Below, piece by piece: positions 1 to 11,262 of a stretch of DNA of 64,000 nt. The stretch spans positions 558,001 to 622,000 of the forward strand of contig NHZP01000010.1 in NCBI GenBank assembly GCA_003313425.1, read 5' to 3'. Made by a program: the position numbers and the translations under genes. Origin of the DNA: Pseudopyrenochaeta lycopersici. Taxonomy: Eukaryota; Ascomycota; Dothideomycetes; Pleosporales; Pseudopyrenochaetaceae. Numbering within the stretch: the first letter of the stretch is position 1; the number at the start of each line of letters is the position of its first letter. Below the pieces are notes generated by a model. The model ran no database searches, was not told where the DNA came from, and saw only the letters and a list, made by a program, of their open reading frames with translations.

Positions 1-1
1 A

Positions 2-148
2 TCCCATCGCAACTATCTCGATGATTTTGACGACGTTTTTGACGACGATTTGGATGACGATTGGGACAATGATTATTACGATGACGGTCCAACTAGCTGT
101 AGGGACATCATCAGCGATTGCGACTACTATCTTTACTATTCCGATTAA
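2..148 (+). CDS. C-terminal fragment of an Asp/Tyr-rich protein (5' truncated by the window edge)
   Basis: The frame is open from base 2 to a TAA at 146-148 and gives 48 residues, roughly a third of them Asp, with Tyr and Asn between. The tail ends in a Cys/Tyr/Asp segment. It has no start codon, so if real it is the end of a gene lying to the left. The other plus-strand frame here (from base 21) is a hydrophobic Thr/Ile/Met mirror of the same GAC/GAT repeats and looks like a shadow. I do not recognise a family. The bias alone could come from a simple repeat, so the call is weak. Confidence 0.35.
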   Translation, partial: SHRNYLDDFDDVFDDDLDDDWDNDYYDDGPTSCRDIISDCDYYLYYSD

Positions 149-889
149 ATCTGGTGAACTAGTTATCAAGATCTGGGTATTTAGATTCTGTGTTGGTATG
201 TACGTTGTTGATGAACATGGAGAGGAATCCTTGGACTTGTATGCTACCAGGGTATCATCCGCAGCAGCATTCGTAGCGTTAGGACAATTTTCTTATTTTC
301 AACGTAGAGCACAGCTGAAGGCCAATTTTACAGCTAGAGACAGCTGTTCTTTCTTTTTCTACCGCCTCCGAAAGAATGTAGTGTTGAAGCCCTTAGCCTC
401 AAAATTTTCATCTACAGTATGTGGAATACTAAAAGTTTGGTGGCATTGAAGAGAAGGAAATACATCATGCTACGAATAGAGCCTCTTCATAAATCAAGCG
501 AGAAGACTATAGTACGAATGTGGTTTATTTTAAGATAGGATAAAAAGGCCCAAGAGGAGTCACAGCACAGTACAGTACGGCTCAAAGTGGGTCGCAGAAT
601 CATCATCGCTTGGAATTCAAAGCACTTATCATATTTTTCGACCGACACAAGCAGTTTTCCGCCATCCATGAAACGAACATTTCATTGGTCCCCTTATTTC
701 GCTCCTTCGAATCCTTTCCTTGAACAATCTGGCAGACAAGCGGTAAAGGGCTCTTCAGACGATGACAATACACATCGCCATCAGTAGTTCAGAGTGGCTG
801 TGTCGTAATATTCAAGATGTATAACAAATATTGGTATCAAAGCGAGAAGAAGTAGGTACAAAATAAAATAGAACAAATCCATCCACACC
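149..889. other. Intergenic stretch, no gene seen
   Basis: No frame gives a convincing protein. The stretch holds the 3' flanks of the two neighbouring genes. The short ORFs on both strands have no recognisable motif. Confidence 0.5.
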
Positions 890-1780
890 TCAGTCGTCTT
901 CTTCTTCGTCTTCAAAGTCATCTCCACCACCACCACCGCCACCGCTACTATCGTCGTCTCCGCCCTCGTCCCCACTACCTGCCCCAAAGGCTCCCGCTAC
1001 CGCTGGCACAGCATTCCGCGAAGCCTGCACGGGGGCTAACGCCGTAGCAGCAACAGCATCAAACTGCGATGTCGCAGCCGCTCCCAGCCTGGCAGTAAAG
1101 GGGCCAAATCCGCGTTCATGGAAGCCCAAGAAGGCTCCCGGATTTGAAGGATTGCCAACGGGTGGCCGCTCTGATAGAGCCCAGCCCATTGCTGCATTCC
1201 CCGAAGCTGCTGCGACGCTTAAACCAAGTGACGCGTCGATGCAGTTCTCACAGAGGAACGTGTAGCTCAGGGACGTAGCGTTGACGACGATTCCATCGGG
1301 TAGAGGACGAACGCTGAAATCTCCTGTCACTTCTGGTGGATTGTCCTCGTCTGTTGCTTGCCGGAATGAGGCCATGACACTGCCCTGCCCGTCGGGCCAT
1401 ACGGCGAGTATAAAGTTTCCCTCCATATCACCCGTGAGGCCCATAGAGCCCCAGCCCTGACCGTTGACGAGTGGGAACGAGAGTTGGCCGATGAAGGAGC
1501 CTGCTGATCCAGCAGGAGGAGGTGTTGCTGGCAAGGCAAAGGCAAATCCAAACTGGGTACGAGCGCCGAAGAAGCGCTCCATTGGGAGACCAGTTGTTTG
1601 GTCGACGAAAGGTGCAGAGACTTGAGCGGTGGAGGAGGTAGGCTCGTCATCATCTTGAGCGAGCGTAAATGCTGTGAGGAAGCATGCGAGGAGGGCTGTA
1701 AATAAGATATTGCGGAAATTGATAGTTTGGCTACCCTTGCTGGGTCGAATTGATAAGTACCATGGTAGTGAGGGACCCAT
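890..1780 (-). CDS. Secreted single-domain cytochrome of the cellobiose dehydrogenase heme-domain type
   Basis: The product is 296 aa. A hydrophobic stretch at residues 25-42 ending in Leu-Ala-Gln is a probable signal peptide. Residues about 55-245 resemble the b-type heme domain of cellobiose dehydrogenase (a DOMON-like beta sandwich). Met119 and His221 sit at about the spacing expected for the Met/His heme ligands, and Cys177/Cys180 could pair. Members of this family pass electrons to partners such as lytic polysaccharide monooxygenases outside the cell. There is no flavin dehydrogenase domain, so this is a stand-alone heme protein. The C-terminus is a Gly run followed by an Asp/Glu tail. 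The frame is open upstream to 1906, but the ATG at 1780 was chosen because it puts the signal peptide nearest the N-terminus. A TATA-like TATATA lies about 55 bp upstream. The ligand assignment is by position, not alignment. Confidence 0.75.
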   Translation of the reverse strand: MGPSLPWYLSIRPSKGSQTINFRNILFTALLACFLTAFTLAQDDDEPTSSTAQVSAPFVDQTTGLPMERFFGARTQFGFAFALPATPPPAGSAGSFIGQLSFPLVNGQGWGSMGLTGDMEGNFILAVWPDGQGSVMASFRQATDEDNPPEVTGDFSVRPLPDGIVVNATSLSYTFLCENCIDASLGLSVAAASGNAAMGWALSERPPVGNPSNPGAFLGFHERGFGPFTARLGAAATSQFDAVAATALAPVQASRNAVPAVAGAFGAGSGDEGGDDDSSGGGGGGGDDFEDEEEDD

Positions 1781-1906
1781 TTTTAATATGATAAACTTGG
1801 ACTGAGCCCAAGAAAGCCAGGCGCTCAACGCCGTATATAGCACAACAAGTACAAGTAAAGAGATGGTTGTGAAATAGCGTTGAAGATGTATAAAACAGGC
1901 CAACAA

Positions 1907-2946
1907 TGTTCAACCCCAGGCACCACGATACTTATGGTAAAGCCACCCATGAGTGTAGAGCCAGCCCAAAAGGTACCGAAAAGACCAAGTCAAACTGCTC
2001 ACCATCCATAGCGTGCATCCAGCGCACCTGAAGAATCAGGCCAAGTAGCCTTCAATGCCTTGGTACGTTGCACGCGGGCGCCCCGTCTACACTGGTGCAT
2101 AACAGGAGTTCACGACATGGCAAGTTATGGCATATACGTGCCGTCCTATTGGTAGTCATGGGATACGGAACATTCTCCGCTGTCAGTTGAGCAAGCCCAC
2201 GCGCGTTTGACCAGAGTGTAAGGAGATAAAACGGGCGCAACGTGCGGCAAGAGGTGCCGAACTCGGTTGCGTTATCGACGCGGGGTGCGCTCCGAACATT
2301 CCATCATCCTGGGTCGTTGTATTCTGAGACGCTTCTCGGTAGTATTATGGATGGGTGTGCGGGTAAGTTGAGGCGAGTTTGGAGGAAGAAGCTAGCCGAG
2401 GTTGGCCAGATGGAAGGTGTTTGGTACGGCTCGCTTGAGTGTTTGAAGCTTTTCGGGTTTGAGTGTACAGCCACCATGCCGTTTTCGCCGTGTTACACCA
2501 CCCGCGCGCTGATTTCTGATCAGCCACTGTACGGAACCAATCGGAGCGTGAAACGCTTCAACTGATAAGCTTTCTCCATGCGTTATAGGCGCCACAGCAC
2601 GGGAGCATGACATTGCAATACTAGGAACCCTATCGCGTAGGTAGGAGCTAGAAGGTTCGATCTTTTGCTGGTAGATTTCTGTATTTATATTTATGATCCA
2701 TATTTTGGAGCAACTGATAAACTTATGAAATATCGTCCGATACTGAACGTACGGATTGGCGTGAACGCTGCAATGAAAATGAAAAGTCGTGGCCAGGTAA
2801 AGCCTTACAACTCGCGAGGCACATCGATGAGCTTTATAGGTACAACAAAAGCTGGAATCTTATCGAATGTAAAGATCCAACAGCGACGCCTCGTCTGCCC
2901 GCACTTCCACCTGTTCTGAGGCCTCCAAAGAAGCCCCCTCATCATC
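1907..2946. other. Intergenic stretch, no gene seen
   Basis: About 1 kb between the cytochrome promoter and the 3' end of the RTA1 gene. Overlapping ORFs at 2052-2613 on both strands have no motif and look like shadows. Confidence 0.45.
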
Positions 2947-3872
2947 CTATCGTCGAGCCCCGAACTCAATGTCGGATTTGCGCCCAGGCTTGATGTTGGG
3001 GTCGTACCATGCAATGCAAACGATAAGGGTAAGCATCATGGGAAGGAAATCGTAAACGTAGAGCGGCCACTCGTGGGAGAGCAGGTAACCTTCCTACATT
3101 AACTCACGTTAGCACTGTAATATTAACAAGTGGGCGTAACTACTAACCTTGCCCATCGCGTACTCAATGACACGGCACACGTTACGGATGGTGATGAAGG
3201 CACTCGCCGCATAGAGGAACCAGATATACTTTGTCCAGGGCAGCTCAGAAGACGCAGCTGTCGGCCTTGCCAGAAGTCTGCGATGCCAAACAGCTGCAAC
3301 TGCGACGAAGAAACTGAAAATCAAAATCTGCAGGACCAAGCCTCCAAGGATGACATTCTCGCCCCTCCTGACGCCATCCTTATCCTTGGCCTGTATAAGA
3401 ATACCAGCGCCTCCACCCTGCATGAGGAAGCACAATATGTCACCGCCAACGAAGATCTTCGTGGTCCAGGCGGCGCGCACAATAGCGAATGAGGCGGAAT
3501 CTGTGCGCATGATAAGGCGGCCGAGGATCATATAGATAGACGCCGCGAATAAGATGGGTGCCAGAAGGATAAGGGTCGACTGGATGATGTATGGGGTTTT
3601 GGACTCTGTATCGCTGTGGGCTGCGGCACGTCCAGCATAACCAATGGCCTCGAACTGTGCTCTTGTCAGAGAGATGGAATACACTTTCTGGCCGGACAAC
3701 CTACCAAAGCGCCTACAACGAATGGAATACAAAACCAGGTTCGGTTCTTAACAAGACGGAAGATGTGTATTCCAGAGAGGATGAAGAAGACTATAGTTGC
3801 GATGATGCCTCCGGCAATGGATGGCGTATATGGCCAAAGCACATACTTTGGTGGTGCCGACGAGTCCGACAT
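2947..3872 (-). CDS. RTA1-family seven-helix membrane protein
   Basis: Three exons on the minus strand: 3705-3872, 3148-3654 and 2947-3093. The introns are 50 and 54 bp with GT-AG ends, and the phases close to 273 aa. The protein starts with MSDSSAPPKY and contains about seven hydrophobic segments. It has the RTA1 signatures FEAIGYAGR near residue 57, a Gln-Gly-Gly-Gly segment mid-protein (LMQGGGAG), an RxxxRxxEY-type segment (RNVCRVIEYAMG) before intron 2, and a last loop ending near WYDPN. RTA1 proteins are fungal plasma-membrane proteins linked to resistance to toxic lipids and sterol-acting compounds, and some act in sphingoid-base export. The exact substrate cannot be inferred. The family call is firm because the motifs join cleanly across both introns. 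Confidence 0.92.
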
Positions 3873-4897
3873 GACGATATGAATTGTATGATGAGTATAC
3901 GTAGTCGAAAGGTATCGGAATGGTTGAGCTATTGCTCGGCGATGATTGTCTTGCTACAAAGTGGGCCTGTCTTTAGAACGCCAGTTGATGCTAAGGTGGT
4001 GGTGTGGTGAACAGTTGTTGAAGAGCCAGCACCCAGCGGCCAACGACTTTATGTATAGGAGTGCAGTCCCTAGAAGTGGGCCCACAACTCCTGTCGTAAA
4101 TCCATCGTATCTTCATTTTTGTTGTACGCGAATCCCCATAGTAACATTGGACCAACTGAGATGTTCAAAGGTTGAGATGGGACGTGCACGCACTACCGAA
4201 TACGCGTATAGCAAAACGAGACGCGCCCCTCAAAGACATCCTAGCCGCGTCATCACAGGCCCAATCAAACTGCGCAATACCGCGAACATGTCCAGGATAT
4301 AGTCCACCATGCCCATCTCCCATCGTTCTAAATTAGTTCTCATGCGCAAAAAAAACAGATACCGTGGAAGTCGCACGACAGAGGCTGCGTCTCGTTCGCT
4401 TTTTGGTGCGGCCCGCAATCGTCTCGGCAAATTTACCAATTTTGCTTGATACACAGAAAATGATTTCTTAGACGTTCTTATTTCTTCGTGCTCAGCCACC
4501 TCCTCAAAGCCTTCTACAAGGTTCCCCTTGGCGTCAATGAACGCGGTTAACATGTTCAAACAGTAGTCTATCTTGTGGGTCAGTATGCGGCATCTCAAGT
4601 CCGATCTTGCGAGGCTTACGAGATTAGGATACATACAATTGCATTTAAACTCGCAAGCATCTCCAAATCCGGCCTGGCTTGATCGACTACTGGCTCGAAA
4701 CGGCGCAAGGCATCTTCCAGGCAGATGTTTCGAACACAGAAGCCACAGCATCAACACCTAATACCAACGTCAAATACCCACCAGCGACCAGGGTGGACAT
4801 CGTTATGGCATTTCCATTGGCGGCTTTTGCAGCCGTCAGGCCCTTTGAAGATATTTCGAATTCCCTCTACTGGATTGTTCCCGGTGTTGCATAGCTC

Positions 4898-6317
4898 TCA
4901 ATCTGGTGTGGAAAGGCTACTGTGACCCCGTATCTGTTCTTTTGGCCAATCAAGCCACTTTGACCACTCGGTAGGGACAAGAGCATCCGCAATCCTGAGG
5001 ATCTGCTCTGCAACTCCTTCTAGAAACCAGTAATGTTCGCTTCGGCGAAGTATAACAGCATAATGCGTGAAGATGATGAGAGATCCTGGCTGCTTCTCGG
5101 ACAGAAGTTCCACGTATCGATCTGTGATACTATGCATCCACATTTTGAGCAGAGTATCCGAAGGCGGTGCGTCAGACTTGTTTGCAATGTCAAACAATAA
5201 TTCCAGCACGTGGATCGCTCGTCCATAGGCATCGACGATATCAGGCGGATACACATGATGCACAACCTCGGAAAACTTGCGCAGCTGAGTAAGCTCAGTT
5301 TCGGCGGGAGACTCTGTTGTGTTCCAGTCGATACCTTTAATCTCCTTTGGAATTAGCTTGCCGAGCTCCGAACGCACCATTGCGTCGTACACCCCGACCA
5401 CCATCGGGCGTACTCTCCGGGTGAGAATTAGGTTGGAAAAGAGACTGTTGAAAGCGTAGTCCAAGTCCCCATTCGCGGCAATAGAAGCAGCACAGGAGTA
5501 GGGAAACAGGGTGCCTGCGAACATGAGGACGGCCTTATAGTTCTGGTCGTCGATATTTCGAACAGTGCTTTGGAAGCTAGTAAGAGCTGCGTCATGATAT
5601 CGCTCTGCTTGACCTAGGTATTCTAGGTTGCCCGCTCGTGAATGGCCACCAAGATGGTTCATATGCAGCGCGGTGAGAGCAAGCAGGATATCTAGAAGGT
5701 AAGGGTAATCGAAACCGATCCTAACCACGTCATTGGAGTAGACAACTTCGCTCTCAGAGTTCATCGCAAGGCTCTTCGCAGTGACAGTTGTATAGTGACT
5801 GAATATGAAGTTAGAAGGCTTGAATTACAGTAAAGTTTGCTGACTTCGACAAAGAGACTTGGGACTGAAGCCAGTCGCAAAGCATCCTAAAGAGATAGTC
5901 GAATAGTGATGGAACGTACTGAAGTAAACGAAGCTGTGGAATATTGAGCGCCACATCAGATGCAACGTTCATCGCACCCATCGGCGGTGGTACCTGCTCA
6001 AACTGCGTTCCGTCGTTCGACGAAGGCGTTAGTCCCTGCATTCCAGCCGCTTGGGGCGAGCCATGCGTCGACACATCTCGACTCTTTGGAGTCCGAACAG
6101 GTCGATACTCGCAACCTGTGCCTTGCTTCACACAGTTTGCGCAAACAGGCTGTTGTTCATCGCACTTTTCTTGCGTGGTCAGCCGCATGTGGCTTGTGTG
6201 ATGCCCAGAAAAAGGGCCGGGCGGGTCTGCTTTGCGTACCTTGACGTGGCGAGCTTTGCAAGGAAGGCAGCCATTTCTAGACTTCCTGTGGGGTTTGCGT
6301 GTTTTGGACCTGTCCAT
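4898..6317 (-). CDS. Zn2Cys6 fungal transcription factor (SPO14/UPC2-like architecture)
   Basis: Three exons: 6240-6317, 5920-6164 and 4898-5798 (introns of 75 and 121 bp), giving 407 aa. Residues 17-44 hold the six zinc-binding cysteines at 17, 20, 27, 34, 37 and 44. Intron 1 splits the motif exactly between HVK and CDE. The second intron joins a segment reading LRLLHHYTTVTAKSLA, a hallmark of the short fungal regulators that end in a tryptophan-rich region (WFLEG...WLDWP near the end). Such proteins act in the nucleus as sterol, lipid or secondary-metabolism regulators, but the target here is unknown. It is adjacent to the RTA1 gene, in the same orientation. RTA1-like genes are often controlled by Zn2Cys6 factors, so a link is possible but not shown. 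Confidence 0.9.
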
Positions 6318-7191
6318 TTTTTGTCTTTTGGCCTTATTGTTACCGCGGGATGGTCATTCTTGAGGGGTATGTGAACTGATTGTTAAACTCGCAGTCGCGA
6401 TGCGGGACGAAACTCGAGCCGCTGCCGGCGCTAGTGCTTGGCCTGTGCGCTTCAATTCACCGTAGTTGGTCCATGGGGTTCGGATTCGTGAACCTATATA
6501 AATCCGAACTAAGCAAATACAACAAAGTATGTGAACCCTTTGACATCTTCTCCTTTTAGCCAGTCGTTCAAATTTACAGCACAAAATTCGCCATCATCCA
6601 AGTTGTCTTACACCTTGATATTTTTGTTACGATTGCCGCCTCCAATAGAGCATAAAGCAAAGTAACAAGGTGGATTGGATAAATGATAGAGAATCCCTGT
6701 CAGCCGATCCCCCAAAGAGTCGATGCGATCCTCGAATTTGATTGTGGCTTTGCAGCCCCCCTTGTACTCTCGTCCGAATATTTTTGACTGATGTGGCACC
6801 ATCCGGATTCCAGGGCATCGGTAGATTCTCGTCGCCAACTAGTAGTCATTTTATAAGTTAGAGAATACATAGGATAGATCACAACAATGTTGTAAAGTCT
6901 AAAGCCCTTAAGTTTAGCAATTTGGACTTATTGTAGTCACTGAATGGTACACGTTTGAGAGAAGAAAGGCTGTTCTATCGTCTACCTTCTACCGTCACCC
7001 TTCACCCTTCACCCTTCAGCCTTAACGCTCAGGCGAAGAAAGTGAAACCTTCTAGAAGCATTGAACACATCCAAGCCACCCCAGGAAATTCGATATGACA
7101 ATATTAGATATCTAAGCCTTGACAAGGGGTATGCAAATCAAACCGCCAATAACACCGTGCTCATGCGCTTGCTTTGACCAACTAAAATAAA
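6318..7191. other. Intergenic stretch with a short tandem repeat
   Basis: Contains the promoter of the Zn2Cys6 gene and the 3' flank of the flavoprotein gene. Small ORFs at 6354-6882 have no motif. Confidence 0.5.
6995..7022. repeat. Four tandem copies of a 7-bp unit (TCACCCT)
   Basis: Three exact copies of TCACCCT are followed by TCAGCCT. The array is short and non-coding. Confidence 0.8.
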
Positions 7192-8944
7192 CTATGCATC
7201 AAATCTACGCGGGCCTAGTCCCCCAGCCCACCACCCTGAATCAACCCACATCCTGTTCTCCACGTGCGCAGCCTCAACGGCGCGCGCGAGTTCCCGCCGG
7301 TCAAGATGCAGATCTGCATGGCCGTTCGTCAACTCACCAGGCGTGCTTCTGCCCGTTGTGGGTCTCTGCGGGCTCGTGTCTGTGCTGTCCAGACTCGCCC
7401 TGTCCAGAGTCGATGCAGTATCGGATATTGGCGATGCTGACCTTGGGATAGATAGTGCGGGCGTGGGCGTGTTGTCTGGGGTGTAAATCGTAGGTATGGC
7501 ACCTAGAATTCGGCCCGCAGCGAAGACGCAGCCGCCAACTGCATGGCGGATCAGGGAGTCGCCCGTCAAACTGCCGGTAACGAAGACGTTCTTTGCTACT
7601 TCGAGAGAAGATTCAGCTTTGGCACGAAGGGTGCGGCCCGAGATTAAGGTTGGCGAAGCCAAGTTCGCGCCCATAGAATCAGGTGCATTTATGATTTCGG
7701 TCTGAAGATCGGTTGATAAAAATTTCAGGGTTCCGCGCCTGCCGACTACGTATGACAGGCCACCGACTTCACGAGTGACCTCTTCGCCAGAAGGGAGCCG
7801 AATGGTGGCTGTAGCAGTACCAGTCTCTTCCGAATTACAGACGTTGATAACCTCAGCGTTTGGTAGGCCTTCATAAAGGTCCCAATCGCGCTTCTGGAAG
7901 AAGGGATTCGATTTTCTTCGCAGTAACGGAGAGTTGACTGAGCGGCTCTTTGTCGATGCAATTGCTGCAAGCTTCATCTGTCGATATACAGTTGCATACT
8001 CGGGATAAGCCGTGTGATGACATCCCCGAAGGGGCGACGGCCGCTTCTCCGGTGCCCACTGGAAGATGTGTATGATCCTTCGAGTCGGGGGTGCAGAAAT
8101 GATTACGTCTGCCGCCGAGAAGCCAGATCCAATAACAAGCAGCGGCTGATGTCTCGAATCGAACACTGCAAGGGGAGCGAGTAATGGAGGCGGTGGGATG
8201 TTTACGGTGAAGATGCCGGATGCGAGAACAAGGTGCTTACATCGCATACCAAGACTACCAATCATGAATCCATCCGCAGTCCGGTACACGTCGTCCACCC
8301 TCAAACCCGTGTACACAGCATCTGCAATCCCTACTGCTTCTGGATATGCTCTCAGGTAGTCTGCAAACTCGGTTCTCGAAGGCCGGACAAAGTCTGCTTC
8401 GTCCGGTACCTTTTGGTTTGCCAGATGGTCCGCGTACGAGTATCCTGGAAGGCTGAGCTGCTCTGCATAGCTCAGCGTCCCAATATCCGCACTCGCAGAC
8501 ACCGGGCCCTCAGCCCACTGGCCGCCCACATGCGCGGTGTCGCCAATCGCAACATGACTTCTTGCCTTCTGGGGCTCATACCTCCACTCTACGCACGACG
8601 TCGGGTTGAGTTCAGTATCGGCGTTTGGGCGAATGAGTGTGTCGAGGAGGGTATTCACTGGCAGGGCCTGAGTCGAGTAGCGCAACGAGGACAAGAAATG
8701 GGCATAAAGATCTGGGGTCAAGTGCAGCAAATTCGGCGATTTCTCAAGTTTCGCAGCGAGGATGGTGTCATAATGGCCGCCGATATAGTAGGGAATGTAG
8801 CCGTGCAGAATGTAGGAGAGGATGAGGGCAGAAGGGCCATTGCCTAGGATTATAAATCAGTCTCCGTTAGTAGTTCAACCTTGTCGGTGGTAGAGCCGCA
8901 CCTATGATCACCGTGTCGACGCATTTCGGGAGCGATCGAGCCAT
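7192..8944 (-). CDS. OSGIN-like FAD/NAD(P)-binding oxidoreductase
   Basis: Two exons: 8902-8944 and 7192-8843, with a 58-bp intron whose removal creates the dinucleotide-binding motif VIIGNGPSA at residues 12-20. The product is 564 aa. A second Rossmann signature (LLVIGSGFSAAD) is near residue 250, and a late segment (FVTGSLTGDSLIRHAVGGC) matches the substrate/FAD end of flavin monooxygenase-like proteins. The family resembles animal OSGIN (oxidative-stress-induced growth inhibitor) proteins, thought to be flavin-dependent oxidoreductases. A Ser/Thr/Pro-rich stretch precedes the C-terminal helix. The start at 8944 is the only one that gives a proper N-terminal FAD motif. No catalytic activity can be assigned from sequence. 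Confidence 0.88.
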
Positions 8945-9625
8945 GGACTGGAGCAGCAGCGTGCCATGGATTCGAGAAAATCAGACGACGAGCGCAACAG
9001 CCGGGCGACAGGGAGTGTAAATAGTGGACTATTTCAACATGACGGCTTCTACATCAAATCTTCGGCGCTAGAAGCGGTCCTTGTTCCGCCGCTGTGGGGT
9101 GGTCGGGGCCTCGCCTTACCCTTCCGAGGGGTAGTTGGCGAGGCATTCCGGGTCGTCGCTGTCAGATGGGAATTTTAGTCCGCCACGCCCTACACATTAC
9201 TCGGGTGAATTTGCTTTTGACGCGCATCATGCAGGCTAAAGCACAGTGCGACGCGTGAGAAGCGTGAGACATACGAGCGTGCTTAGGAATCCGTGGGGTG
9301 AAATGAGGTCACAGCCTTGTGATACTTGGAAAATGCGGGGCAGACGTGAGGTTCACTATCATAAAATATGCTTCTCATTGAAAGCTCCCTAAGGTATCTG
9401 CCCAGTGTCCAAACGATTGCGTGGATATCTAGCCGCCAAAATGCACACGACAGAAGAATAGTCAAAAAAAAATCAAATCATTCATCCTCGCACCAGTCTC
9501 GGAATCACCCGTTTTGGGCCGACAGTACCACCGTTCCACCACAACGGTCCCCCACATCACGCAGCCGCATTAGGCCCGCTTGTGCAACTTATGGCCGTGG
9601 ACACCCCAGCTCGTAGACAACCTTC
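8945..9625. other. Intergenic stretch, no gene seen
   Basis: Promoter of the flavoprotein gene and the 3' flank of the VHS/GAT gene. The small ORF at 8966-9178 has no motif. Confidence 0.5.
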
Positions 9626-11262
9626 TTAGTATCTGTACGTGACTGTATTACGCTCCGCGATTGGCGACACGTCGTGGTTCTGCTGCTGCTGCTGAGGTAC
9701 GTTGAGGTCGGGCGTACGTGGTCGTTGGCCATGGCGTGCATGCTCATCCTCCTCAGTAATCGGCTGCTGAGCACCATGCATAGTCAGATTGTTTGCCGAA
9801 CTCTCCTGTCGTCCCAAGTATGACGGGGTGGATTGGTAACCCGGATGATAGGAATCCGGTGAGCCACCGTAGCCGTTTGACCTTGAATCTTGAGGCGGTG
9901 GGCCAGGCGGAGGCGTGTAGGTTGATGTGTAGTGATCGGCAAACGGATTCTCTTCCTGTGAGCTCACTTGCTGCCGGTTCGTTCCTGCTTGTAGAGACGG
10001 GGGGAGTGCAAGCTCATCGCTCGTGCGACTGGTTGGGTTTGGAGCAAGCGGTTGGCTCGGCTCTGTCGAGGCGACGTTGAGAGGAGGGAGGGTTGGCGCA
10101 ACGTCGCGCGGTGGCAAATCGGGCTGTTCGTATGACTGAGGAGGTGCACCGGCTGGGAGGTTGTTGTGCTGGATAGGTGGTGGCGACGCTCCTGTAACGC
10201 GGCGGGCTTGAAGAAGTGCACGCTGGTGCTTTGATGCCGCGAGGGAGAGCTGCTCATTGGTCTCGATGAGAGTAAGCATGGTATCGTCGTCGGGTGCGGG
10301 GTTGTCGCATGAGATGTAGCCGTGGACGCTGCGCTGGGCAGCGGTGCAGCGCTCTGCAAACTCCTTGACCAGCTCGTTGCCCAGGAGCTCGTTGGAAGGT
10401 GTCGACTGCACGAGCTGCAGGAGGAGTTTTGCGGAGGTTCGCGCTTCCTCGATGCGCGCGGCCAGCTCGACGGGCGGCGGCAGTGTCTTGGACGACGACC
10501 TGCTTCCTCCTGAGCTGAAGCCACCCTGGATCTGTTGTGAGCCAGACCAGCCGGGCGCATTCAGCTTGCGAGGGCCGAACTGCTTTGCAGCGTTGGCCAT
10601 GAGTCCCTTCTCCTTCCTCCACATGGCAAAGAGGGTGTTCAGGTTGGTGTCATAGGCCTTCTCGCGCTCCATGGCGTCCAGCGTCTCCCTTACTATCTGC
10701 GACACGCTCGGGTCCTGTCCATTGCGCAGCAGATGCTTGAGCGTGTCGGCAAACTGCTTGTCCAGGTTCTTGGTGAAGGACTGGCCGGGGTTGTCGGCCA
10801 GGATCCTGATGAGCATGACGGCATTGTACTGGACATGAGGGCGGCTGTAGTTCTCCTTGGAGAGGAACCGGCGGATCTGTTGCGCCGCGGCGGCTGCAGC
10901 AGTCGGGCTGGCGACGGCGGCTTCAACGATGGTCGGGAGGTGGAGTACCTCTTCGCCCTGGGCATTGTAAGTGAGGGTCTGCGTGGTCTCTACAAGGAGC
11001 ATACCGAGTTTGCGGCGCCAGACTCGCAGAAGAGCCGCTGTTCCCGATTAGCTGTGGTGGTCAAGGTGCAGCAAGACGTAGCGACGTACCACTCCCCGGG
11101 CGGCGTTGGCTTCTGGCGTGTCTGCATTGGAGTCGGCGTACACATCCTGGGCTGGATGCGCTGTCAGTACAGAGGCGTGGACAGCAGCCCATGGCGGTGG
11201 TGCTACTCACACGAGCGCTTGCGCATCAAGCTGCCCAAGTTCAAGCGCTTCTTGAGTTCCAT
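9626..11262 (-). CDS. VHS/GAT-domain membrane-trafficking adaptor
   Basis: Four exons: 11211-11262, 11090-11151, 11005-11037 and 9626-10957, for 492 aa. The third exon is only 33 bp and encodes RLFCESGAANS. It is placed because it joins ARGV to GEEVLHLPTIVE and restores the VHS-like helical repeat. Residues about 25-150 are the ENTH/VHS-like domain. Residues about 190-310 are a GAT-like helical bundle (PVELAARIEEARTSAKLLLQL onward). The rest is a Pro/Gln-rich disordered tail with an NPF motif (ENPFADHY) that could bind EH domains. Yeast relatives such as Lsb5 work between actin, endocytosis and ubiquitin sorting. An open frame upstream of 11262 could extend the N-terminus; I prefer the Met that directly precedes KKRLNLGSL-like basic residues. 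Confidence 0.85.

Noticed and set aside
2640..2680. tRNA-like T-arm (GGTTCGAT with a short stem).
   Set aside because: No matching acceptor stem or anticodon arm upstream.
4230..4895. Possible minus-strand gene downstream of the first Zn2Cys6 gene, with protein-like fragments in several frames (for example ALRRFEPVVDQARPDLEM and YCLNMLTAFIDAKGN) and one plausible GTATGT intron.
   Set aside because: The fragments cannot be joined into one frame with an acceptable start and upstream exon, and no family was recognised. It may be a decayed gene.
10958..11002. Alternative start of the VHS/GAT protein at the ATG-like codon at 11002.
   Set aside because: That segment is flanked by GT and AG and interrupts a conserved stretch, so it is better read as an intron.
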